Shown here: in pieces, positions 1-6,400 of the stretch | Numbering within the stretch: position 1 is the first letter of the stretch | Layout: each line of letters begins with the position of its first letter | Source of the DNA: an uncultured bacterium | GTDB taxonomy: Bacteria > Verrucomicrobiota > Kiritimatiellia > CAIKKV01 > CAITUY01 | Length of the DNA: 37,727 nucleotides | Direction: 5' to 3' | Assembly: GCA_903908715.1 (NCBI GenBank) | Contig: CAIVSY010000094.1 | Span: 1 to 37,727, forward strand | Translations under genes and position numbers: made by a program | Notes under the pieces: generated by a model | What the model was told of the DNA's origin: nothing | The model's input: only the letters and a program-made list of their open reading frames with translations | The model's database searches: none

Positions 1-65
1 CCTGCTCCTGGGCGCAGATATCCGGCCTGATCGGTTTCAATCCACGCCCCCGCGCGGGGGGCGAC
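1..65 (-). CRISPR. Leader-proximal end of a type I-C CRISPR array (one repeat, part of spacer 1)
   Basis: A 32-base unit at 34-65 reads on the minus strand as GTCGCCCCCC, then GCGCGGGGGC, then GTGGATTGAAAC. This is the type I-C repeat, with its GC-rich palindrome and ATTGAAAC end. Positions 1-33 are then 33 bases of the first spacer (family spacers are about 34-36), so the array continues left out of the window. The repeat lies directly beyond cas2 and a leader, as expected for the newest end of a I-C array. Cas5 would cut just 3' of the repeat stem and leave an ATTGAAAC-ended 5' handle. Only one repeat is visible, so the assignment rests on the match to the family repeat and on the adjacent cas genes. 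Confidence 0.93.
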
Positions 66-250
66 CCCTTCTTCATAACTCATTGAACCACAAATAGCAA
101 ATCTATGATTTCCGCGAACCGCATCGCGAACATCGGTTGTATTCTGTTATCAAAGACCTCATCCACGCCAAAGACATTTTCAACACAGTACTTGCGACCA
201 TGCGCGAACCGCCCGGGGTTTTGATGATCGCTACCGGTTCGCGGACCCAT
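66..250 (-). promoter_or_regulatory. CRISPR leader
   Basis: This 185-base non-coding stretch lies between the cas2 stop and the first repeat and is more AT-rich than its surroundings near the repeat. A possible array promoter on the minus strand has -35 TTGCTA (95-100) and -10 TATGAA (72-77) with 17 bases between, which would start transcription at about the first base of the repeat. The promoter is a weak prediction. The leader also carries three copies of a GCGAACCG motif, listed separately. Confidence 0.75.
203..243. repeat. Inverted repeat in the leader, with a third copy upstream of the array
   Basis: CGCGAACCG at 203-211 and CGGTTCGCG at 235-243 form a perfect 9-bp inverted repeat around a 23-base loop, just past the cas2 stop. 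The same motif recurs as GCGAACCGC at 114-122, exactly 90 bases from the copy at 204-212. There is no U-run, so it is not an intrinsic terminator. It could be an mRNA 3' end structure for cas2 or a protein site in the leader. Confidence 0.6.
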
Positions 251-541
251 TTAGACAATCAACGGGCCTTCCACATCGACCACTTCCTTCGTCCCGACAT
301 GCTCCACTCTTCTTTGCCAATTTGAACCCAGGAAGTAGTACCGCAAACTGTCTTCGGCAGGTTCGTATGTTTGCTCCAATCTGTGCTTCATTTCCGCCCA
401 TTGCGCCGGATCCACAGTACATTCAAACACCGAGTTCTGCACCCGGAGTCCGTAATCCAGACAAATTCTAGCCACGCGCTGCAAGCGCCGCTTACCCGTC
501 GGTGTCTTAGTCGAAACATCATAACTCACAAGCACCATCAT
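251..541 (-). CDS. cas2: CRISPR-associated endoribonuclease/integration subunit Cas2
   Basis: Cas2 is a small ferredoxin-fold protein that dimerises and bridges two Cas1 dimers in the spacer-integration complex. The 96-residue product begins with the family's first strand and conserved Asp (MMVLVSYDVST) and has the RVQNSVFEC segment typical of Cas2. I chose the ATG at 541 because GTGAGGTG sits just upstream and homologues start here; a possible longer frame from 559 would overlap the cas1 end. The gap to the cas1 stop is 8 bases. It is the last cas gene before the leader and looks intact. Confidence 0.95.
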   Translation of the reverse strand: MMVLVSYDVSTKTPTGKRRLQRVARICLDYGLRVQNSVFECTVDPAQWAEMKHRLEQTYEPAEDSLRYYFLGSNWQRRVEHVGTKEVVDVEGPLIV

Positions 542-549
542 CGCGCACC

Positions 550-1580
550 TCACTTCCACAAGTACGGCGGATAACCATCCAAATCGCCCCTTAAATGCCG
601 GGCCAGCAATAAGGCCTGAACATGTGGCAGTATGCCAATAGCCACTGTCTCATTGATGTATGGGTGCTGGATCTCCTCCTGTTTCCGCTTCTGATACGCC
701 GCCAGAACCGTCTTGCGCGTCTCATCATTCATTTCCACCGCCCCGGATTCCGTCTTGCGGAATCCCGATCCCTGAACCTGTTTCAAGTTCACCAGCGACA
801 AGGTCAAGCGGTCCGCAAGAAACGGGCGGAACTCCTCCATAATGTCCAACGCCAGACTGGGGCGTCCGGGCCGCTCGGCATGCAAGAACCCCACCTGCGG
901 GTCCAACCCCACGGCCGACAGAGCTGCGGCCACATCATGCGCCAGCAGTGTATAAATACACGACAGCAGCGCGTTCACATTATCCAGTGGTGGCCGCCTG
1001 CTTCGTACCCGGAAAAAGAAATCCTCCTTCTGCGACGTAAGCATGGAATCGAAGGCCCCGAAATAGGTATTGGCCGCATCGCCCTCCACCCTTTCAAGGC
1101 GGCCACATCCTTTTCCCGGCGCGCCGCATCAAGCAGCACACCCAGGCGGCGGGCTGCGCCGTCCATGCATTCCATCCCGGGTTTGTCCCCATGATCCCGC
1201 CCGGCCCGCAACAAAACCAATCTCGCATTCGCGATCTTGGCGAGCACAAACGTCCTTGCCAAGTCCAACCGCCCATCCGCACTATCCGCCCGCCGGTATT
1301 GTTCCCGGCGCAACAGCACATTCCCCGAAACCCGCCCCTCAACACGGGCCAGGAAGCGCCCTTGCTCGGACAGAAAACTGATGGCCACACCACGCTCCGA
1401 ACACAATGACATCAGCGGTGGACTGCACGATACCTGGCCGAAACATACGATACCCCCAAGGGTGTGGACAGGCAGCCGTAACTTCGTTTCTCGCTCAACG
1501 CGGACCAGCACAGCCTCACCCTCATGGCACAGGTAGGCGCCTTGCGTGGTCACAAACAGGGTATTCAGCAGTTTTTTCAC
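550..1580 (-). pseudogene. cas1: CRISPR integrase Cas1, split by a one-base frameshift
   Basis: Cas1 is the metal-dependent integrase that inserts new spacers. Two frames together give a full-length I-C Cas1 of about 343 residues. The first runs from 1580 (MKKLLNTLFVTTQGAYL) to about 1089; the second continues from 1089 (GTG GAG GGC, read VEGDAANTYFGAFD) to 550. They join at a GGG (1089-1091, minus strand) where one extra G would restore the frame; unshifted, the first frame runs on to a stop at 975. All catalytic-core motifs lie in the second part: the Glu of VEGDAA, the His of GLDPQVGFLH and the acidic residues of LALDIMEEFRP. Without correction the protein loses its active site. The start overlaps the upstream gene in an ATGA. 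No classic -1 slippery heptamer is present, so a real mutation or a sequencing error is more likely than programmed frameshifting. Confidence 0.9.
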
Positions 1581-2107
1581 CGTTCATCCGCCATCTCTTG
1601 TGCCCCGCCGCGTTCAGCCTGCAATCGTTGCAGAAGCACCTTTTGATCCTGCTTCAACTTATCCATGAACACGACGGCCCGCTGTTTCTGGTGATAGGCT
1701 TGCTTCGATTGTCCCGTCAGGTGCCGGGGGCCGGCAATATCCGTCTCTTGCAACGATGCCGCCCAACCCGCCAACTGGCGGGAGACTGATGTCGCCACGG
1801 ATTTGATATCCGCGATTCCAGACTTCAAGTGTTCGAAATACACCAGCCGGTCAATGACGTGCGCGATGGATCGCACTTCTCCAGCGGAACCCTTTGCGTA
1901 GTACAGGAATGTGATCAGTTCCGGGGTTGTACCTCTTTCGAAGCCTTCGGCGATGTTGTTGGGCACGGAAAGAGCGGCCCGTTGGATTTGGTTTGCAATA
2001 TCGCCTTTGAAACGAAACGCCTTGTCCTCCGTCAAGCGAAAGACTTTTGTGGTGAGCTCAATACCGGCTTGCCACACTGGCACATCCTCAAAGTTCTTGT
2101 ACTTCAC
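1577..2107 (-). CDS. Four-helix bundle protein (23S rRNA intervening-sequence family) inside the cas operon
   Basis: The 176-residue product belongs to the S23/IVS four-helix bundle family, known from ORFs in 23S rRNA intervening sequences and, as Avd, from diversity-generating retroelements. The signature FEDVPVWQAGIEL near the start and the later SVPNNIAEGFERG are clear. The usual length is about 115-125 residues; this one has an extra basic, Gln/Lys-rich tail of about 55 residues that may form a coiled coil. The start is GTG at 2107, with AGGAGG eight bases upstream. The stop overlaps the cas1 ATG (ATGA), so the gene is translationally coupled to cas1. This is not a standard cas gene and its role here is unknown: a passenger, or an accessory to adaptation. 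Confidence 0.85.
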   Translation of the reverse strand: MKYKNFEDVPVWQAGIELTTKVFRLTEDKAFRFKGDIANQIQRAALSVPNNIAEGFERGTTPELITFLYYAKGSAGEVRSIAHVIDRLVYFEHLKSGIADIKSVATSVSRQLAGWAASLQETDIAGPRHLTGQSKQAYHQKQRAVVFMDKLKQDQKVLLQRLQAERGGAQEMADER

Positions 2108-2121
2108 TATCCATTCCTCCT

Positions 2122-2156
2122 ATTTGAAATCTCACATATCAGATTTGAAATACTGA
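2122..2156. repeat. Degenerate heptanucleotide repeat at the cas4/four-helix gene junction
   Basis: Read on the plus strand, five consecutive 7-mers begin with AT: ATTTGAA, ATCTCAC, ATATCAG, ATTTGAA, ATACTGA. The block spans the last codons of cas4 and the short gap before the Shine-Dalgarno site of the four-helix gene. A sister block lies inside cas4 (2496-2523). The composition is AT-rich in a GC-rich genome. Confidence 0.65.
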
Positions 2157-2788
2157 TCGAGATACTTGCCCACGGGGCGGACACAGCCGGGTTCCTGCGG
2201 CAGGCAGAGATCTTTCAGCGAGCATTGCACGCATTTGGAGCTGTAGACCGCCGGCGGAGTCTTCCCCGAACGAACGAGTTCGTGCAGCCGCGCGGCTGTC
2301 CGAACGGTCAGGTCACGCAATGCCGCGTCGAATTCCACATCCAGCCGTCGGCGTGTGGTCCCATAGAATAGCGCACCGCGGGGAGCGGGTCGTTCCAACA
2401 TTTCCTCCAGACACAGTGCCTGGGCGCACAATTGGACCTTGTCGCAGTCATCAGGTTTGGGTTTTCCCCGCTTGTATTCCACGGGAAAGGGCTGCATTTG
2501 AGATTTCGGATCTGATATTCCAGAGGCCACAAGGCCGTGGAATTCCACCACATCGGCGATACCGATTAGCCCCAGCCGGAGAGAACGCAGGCGCAGACCG
2601 CGCACGATGCGAATCCCCGGCCGGGTCTCGGCATCCTGCCCATGGACACCTTCGTGCAGGTTCCGGCCCTCGACCGTCAATCGGTTTTCGGTCCAGACTT
2701 GTTCCACATGAATCAGGGCACATTGCCGCTCGCAGAAGAGCAGGTGTTGGAGCGCCGACAATGGGAGCAATTCATCTTCGGAATACAT
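2132..2788 (-). CDS. cas4: CRISPR-associated exonuclease Cas4 (type I-C)
   Basis: Cas4 is a RecB-like Fe-S nuclease that trims prespacers and helps select PAM-proximal ends with Cas1-Cas2. Seen here are LLFCERQC near the N terminus and a C-terminal CVQCSLKDLC cluster (together the four Fe-S cysteines), the Asp of GIADVVEF and the catalytic VEYKRGK. From the ATG at 2788 (MYSEDELLPLS, the usual family start) it is 218 residues, a normal length. A GTG at 2821 in the same frame is possible; neither start has a well-placed Shine-Dalgarno site. Just before VEYKRGK, in a variable linker, the residues GISDPKSQMQ are encoded by a heptanucleotide repeat block. The C-terminal residues YFKSDM are also repeat-encoded. 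It is separated from cas7 by about 140-175 bases, the largest gap in the operon. Confidence 0.94.
   Translation of the reverse strand: MYSEDELLPLSALQHLLFCERQCALIHVEQVWTENRLTVEGRNLHEGVHGQDAETRPGIRIVRGLRLRSLRLGLIGIADVVEFHGLVASGISDPKSQMQPFPVEYKRGKPKPDDCDKVQLCAQALCLEEMLERPAPRGALFYGTTRRRLDVEFDAALRDLTVRTAARLHELVRSGKTPPAVYSSKCVQCSLKDLCLPQEPGCVRPVGKYLDQYFKSDM
2496..2523. repeat. Heptanucleotide repeat inside cas4
   Basis: Four 7-mers on the plus strand, ATTTGAG, ATTTCGG, ATCTGAT, ATTCCAG, keep a strict period of seven and lie in frame in the linker before the Cas4 catalytic VEYKRGK. On the cas4 strand they encode SGISDPKSQM. The units resemble those at 2122-2156. Confidence 0.6.
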
Positions 2789-2827
2789 CAGGGCATCAGT
2801 CGTTTTTCGGACTCCTTTCACGCAATA

Positions 2828-2898
2828 AGTTCTGGCGGGGTATCCCCTCCGTATTGGCGCGGTCGTGTTGCCGTGATTTTCCGTCCGGCCCCAGAACT
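2828..2898. other. Inverted repeats in the cas7-cas4 gap
   Basis: The gap holds a perfect 8-bp inverted repeat, AGTTCTGG (2828-2835) and CCAGAACT (2891-2898), and within it the palindrome GGGGTATCCCC (2837-2847). No U-run follows. Just after the cas7 stop the minus strand has GGAGGT with no usable reading frame behind it (an ATG follows but stops after two codons). This may be an mRNA structure that lowers expression of the adaptation genes cas4-cas1-cas2, or the remains of a lost small gene. Confidence 0.45.
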
Positions 2899-2962
2899 CG
2901 TGATCCGATGCAATACGTCACGCGTTCATGTCGGCCCAGTTATCGCCCGTTCTACCTCCCGC

Positions 2963-3877
2963 CTACGGCATCTCGATCACTGTCACGCCCTTCGGCAAAC
3001 TGGACGTGTCGATAGTCATTGAGTAGTCGGAGAATGCTCGCGCAGGCTTCGAGTCGTCCTTCCTGGCAATCTTGACGCGTTCAAACAAGGCATGCGCCGG
3101 AGCGTTGCCGAGCGCCGAGTCATGCTTGAAGACGATGAGTTTGCGGGTGGACATAAGCCCCCGTGCGGCAGAACGGTCATGCTCGAACATTTCGCATAGC
3201 GCCTTCCAGAGCAGATTCAGGTCTTCATCGCAGAATCCAGTCTGGTTTGCAAGATGGGCAGACACGAAGCCATGAGCAACATACAGCCCATAGGGAACGG
3301 TATTCTTTCGCCCCATCGTGCGATTGTCACCACCCTGTTTCTCAGCCTCCTCCCGTGTGGCGACCGCCATGCGGGTAATCGAATGCTCAAGCGAAACAAT
3401 CTGGTCTACAGATCGGCCGAAAGTCATTTGCACCGGTCCGCGAACCTGCCCAGCGTTAGGACCTGTGGACATGACTGCTCCAAAAGTCCTAATGTCGAAA
3501 TAGGATTCACACATCTTTTCGCGAGCCTTTGCAACCTCACCGCCCTGGCCTACCCCTTCCCTGTTGCGCTTATCACCGTCCTTCTTATCCGTCGGCGCTT
3601 TCTCCAAGTCAATACCAAGGGTGGCATATGCACCACCAATCGAATCGTTCAGGACAGCCTTTTCCTTTACGAAGACGTCGTACGGCCTCTGACTTCCCTT
3701 CACAACTTGGACGTAGTTTCGAACCTTCCGCTTGAGACACACATCAGTGACAATGCCCTGTCCGGATTCCGCGTCCACGCGAGGGAGGTTCCCCGCATCT
3801 GGATCACCGTTGGGATTGCCATCCTGAACATCGAACACCAGGATAAAGTCATACCGATTCTTCAATGCGTTGCTCAT
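2963..3877 (-). CDS. cas7: Cascade backbone subunit Cas7 (Csd2, type I-C)
   Basis: Cas7 forms the helical filament that holds the crRNA in Cascade. The 304-residue product has the Csd2 opening, with [21 protein letters not shown] at residues 15-35, followed by [13 protein letters not shown]. The later [19 protein letters not shown] is the typical thumb/backbone region. Length is normal and no defect is visible. AAGGAGGATGAC lies just before the ATG. It follows cas8c after 21 bases. Confidence 0.96.
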   Translation of the reverse strand: MSNALKNRYDFILVFDVQDGNPNGDPDAGNLPRVDAESGQGIVTDVCLKRKVRNYVQVVKGSQRPYDVFVKEKAVLNDSIGGAYATLGIDLEKAPTDKKDGDKRNREGVGQGGEVAKAREKMCESYFDIRTFGAVMSTGPNAGQVRGPVQMTFGRSVDQIVSLEHSITRMAVATREEAEKQGGDNRTMGRKNTVPYGLYVAHGFVSAHLANQTGFCDEDLNLLWKALCEMFEHDRSAARGLMSTRKLIVFKHDSALGNAPAHALFERVKIARKDDSKPARAFSDYSMTIDTSSLPKGVTVIEMP

Positions 3878-3898
3878 GTCATCCTCCTTGTTTGTTAG

Positions 3899-5683
3899 TT
3901 AATCCTGCTTCTCTTTCTTGGTGTAGAATTCCTGCATCTGGTGGTAATAGCCAATCGCGAACCGGCCCTGCTCCTCCAACTTCAGGTTCGCCGGGAAATC
4001 ACCAATCCCTGCCATGATCTCGCAGAGTAGCCGCTCGCGAACAATCCTGAAGCCGTCGGGCAACTTTGCCAAATGGTGGTTCTTGAGTCGCATCAGGATA
4101 CCAAAGACGGTGACGGGTGTACTCGACGCCGAACCATAGAACTTGTCCCTGATGGTGGCATTAATGCCGGGATTCGCGTCCTGTTGAATCTTCTCCAGCG
4201 TCGCGAAGAGCCGACCTAGCCGGTAGCCGATGTTGGCATTGCTTTCGTCCAAACTCACTTTCAGTTCCTCCTTGTGTTTGCTGTCCTTGTAACGTGTTGC
4301 CCGATTGATGCATGCCTTTATGAGTGCCGCTCGCTCGTACGGAACGTTGGGCAGCGATTTGCCTGTTTGCTTGTTCTTTTTGGCCTGCTCAGCGCGAGTA
4401 CGCCGGATTGCAGCCTGTAGCAGTGTCTGCGGATACGGTACTCCCGCCAGAATCGCTCGCATGGTTTCGCCTGCCATGTTTGGCGAAATGTTCTCCTCAT
4501 CCTCCTGAACCGCCATGCTCCTAAGAAGGCGCTTGAGAGAGAGGGCGTGTCGCTCATTCGAACCATGAACAATAAGGATGTCGTCGAAATGCTGACGAAT
4601 CTTCTCCGCCATTCCAGCGACCGTGTCATGAAGCCAAAACCGAACAGAGATTCGCGCAGCATTGGGAGCAAGGCCAAGCACGTAGAATCTGGCAACATCA
4701 CAGTCCGTGGCATAAGTGCCCGACTTTGGAGAATCAAACAGGCTTCTCACCGCTTTTATATTCCTATCGGGATCTTCCTGCCATAAATCACCGAAGAACT
4801 CATCGAATCCGCTCTTTGTTCTCCTATCTGCCCAGAACACCGCTGTCGCATCCCCAACCCGCATGCGAGTATTCTCGGACTTTAGCAACGTATTGAGTGC
4901 CGTTGTGTATGCGAATTCCGCCGACTTTCCGACAGGAGCGTTGTAGCACTGTTCCTTGCCATATGAGTCGTAGCCAGCGTTCTTCTGGAAAGCCACCAGA
5001 CTCTTGGTGTCTTTATTGATCGGAGTGCGCCCGTGAGTTCTAGCAATCGGGCCGACGACCCCTGTAATTAGACAACGTGAAACGATCTCATCTTCAGCCC
5101 CGTCGTCATCACACCGTGCCTCTCTTCCGATCAGCGCTGACACATGCTCCTTTACCGCTGGCCTGCACGGCACCGGCAGGACGTCACCCACAAGACGAAA
5201 CGTTACATTGCAGGATGGTAATTTTTCGCACTCGGGCCACTGAGGAGCAGCCTTCACTTTTGCGACCCCGCCCGACTGATAGAACTTACACACAGCAGCT
5301 ACGCCTTCATCTCGTTTCAAACTATCGGGCAGCTCCTCTAACGACTTCAGCCACGTCCGATGTTGATTGGCCGCCTTTTCGAGTTCCTTGGAGTCCGCCG
5401 ATTTGGCTAACTGAAACAAATAGCCGGCATGATCCCACAAGAGGAAGGTTGTCTCGTAACTCCTCCCACCCGTCCGGGTTCTGGAGCGCGGCACCAGCAG
5501 TATCTTCCCTATCAATCTCTTCCCGACTTGTTCTCGCGTATCCTCCAACGAAACAAACTGCCCATTCGGCTGGATAACCACAATGAATGGTATCTCCTTG
5601 CGTTCCCATCCTTCCGGCGCGATGTCGCTTTCCGGATCTGCCGCCTTCCTGTCATAGTACTCCTTCAATGCCTGGAGGATCAT
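3899..5683 (-). CDS. cas8c: Cascade large subunit Cas8c (Csd1)
   Basis: Cas8c recognises the PAM and helps recruit Cas3. The 594-residue product starts MILQALKEYYDRKA, which is the characteristic Csd1 start, and contains FLLWDHAGYLFQL, VAFQKNAGYDSYGKEQ, AFWADR and FYVLGLAPNAARISVRFWL, all recognisable blocks of this family. In type I-C an internal start in cas8c usually also makes the small subunit Cas11c; the C-terminal third here (GRLFATLEKIQQ onwards) is the expected region, but I could not fix the internal start. It overlaps the cas5 stop by an ATGA and has a GGAGGAGG just upstream. By eye this stretch is less GC-rich than the later operons, which would fit horizontal acquisition. Confidence 0.95.
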   Translation of the reverse strand: MILQALKEYYDRKAADPESDIAPEGWERKEIPFIVVIQPNGQFVSLEDTREQVGKRLIGKILLVPRSRTRTGGRSYETTFLLWDHAGYLFQLAKSADSKELEKAANQHRTWLKSLEELPDSLKRDEGVAAVCKFYQSGGVAKVKAAPQWPECEKLPSCNVTFRLVGDVLPVPCRPAVKEHVSALIGREARCDDDGAEDEIVSRCLITGVVGPIARTHGRTPINKDTKSLVAFQKNAGYDSYGKEQCYNAPVGKSAEFAYTTALNTLLKSENTRMRVGDATAVFWADRRTKSGFDEFFGDLWQEDPDRNIKAVRSLFDSPKSGTYATDCDVARFYVLGLAPNAARISVRFWLHDTVAGMAEKIRQHFDDILIVHGSNERHALSLKRLLRSMAVQEDEENISPNMAGETMRAILAGVPYPQTLLQAAIRRTRAEQAKKNKQTGKSLPNVPYERAALIKACINRATRYKDSKHKEELKVSLDESNANIGYRLGRLFATLEKIQQDANPGINATIRDKFYGSASSTPVTVFGILMRLKNHHLAKLPDGFRIVRERLLCEIMAGIGDFPANLKLEEQGRFAIGYYHQMQEFYTKKEKQD

Positions 5684-6393
5684 TTCCGCACCTCCTCCGA
5701 ATCCCTGGTTGGAACACCGACAACACCGGCCCTGATTTCCGCACGGAAGAACATGGGCTTGATGTCAGCCGGATCGCTGAAGTCCATATCGTAGAGCATC
5801 CACCCAAGGTCTCGTGTTTCCGGAATCGGCGTCGCAGGCTCCTTAGTCGGATCAACCAACTGAAACGCGGCGGAGAACTCACGGCATCCAAGATAGGGCT
5901 GGTTGAAACATTGCCCTTTGCGGGCGCGGCGCTCAAACATGGCGGCGTATTTCGCTTCGGTTTCTCCCGCCTGAACATCGGCTTTACGGAGTGCTTCGAC
6001 TTCTTCAGAGTCCACCAGCCATTCCGGCACCGGATTGCACAGCTTGCCACGTTTCTCCGGAGGGATGTATTCAAACTCCGCGACAAGACGATATTTCACA
6101 TCCCGCAGGAAGAGCCCTGCCCGTTGCTGCCGTTCGTCTTCGACAAATATCCCTTTCGACTTGGGTGATGCGACTTTGCCGACCTCGTTACGGCGCACGG
6201 AGATCCATCGAATCGGCGCCAAGACCTCGACCCTCGTTACCTGCCACCGAATGGCCGGCTTCCACAGAATGGCATCGAAAATGGCGCGGGCTGCCGACGG
6301 CGTGATCACGTCGTAACTGACCCGTTCGACTTTCATCTCCGGGCGAGTGAAACAAGCATACGGGCCACTAACTTCCAGACAGAATCCTCTCAT
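5680..6393 (-). CDS. cas5c: Cascade subunit and pre-crRNA nuclease Cas5c (Cas5d)
   Basis: In type I-C, which lacks Cas6, Cas5 cuts the pre-crRNA within the repeat and then stays on the 5' handle. The product of about 237 residues begins MRGFCLEVSGPYACFTRPEMKVERVSYDV, the normal Cas5d N terminus, followed by SAARAIFDAILW and PIRWISVRRNEVG. QQRAGLFLRDVKYRLVA matches the second conserved block. I did not verify each catalytic residue. The ATG at 6393 is preferred; a GTG at 6399, right behind the cas3 stop, is also possible. The end overlaps the cas8c start by four bases. Confidence 0.95.
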   Translation of the reverse strand: MRGFCLEVSGPYACFTRPEMKVERVSYDVITPSAARAIFDAILWKPAIRWQVTRVEVLAPIRWISVRRNEVGKVASPKSKGIFVEDERQQRAGLFLRDVKYRLVAEFEYIPPEKRGKLCNPVPEWLVDSEEVEALRKADVQAGETEAKYAAMFERRARKGQCFNQPYLGCREFSAAFQLVDPTKEPATPIPETRDLGWMLYDMDFSDPADIKPMFFRAEIRAGVVGVPTRDSEEVRK

Positions 6394-6400
6394 AGGCACC

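Noticed and set aside
1085..1095. Programmed -1 frameshift in cas1
   Set aside because: TTG AAA GGG TGG does not make an X-XXY-YYZ heptamer, and no other Cas1 is known to need one. Mutation or base-calling error is simpler.
1577..2107. Diversity-generating retroelement, suggested by an Avd-like four-helix protein
   Set aside because: No reverse transcriptase, template repeat or variable repeat is present in the window.
2122..2156. Heptad repeats as a second CRISPR or transposon end
   Set aside because: Units are only seven bases with no spacers, and no flanking target duplication or transposase was seen.
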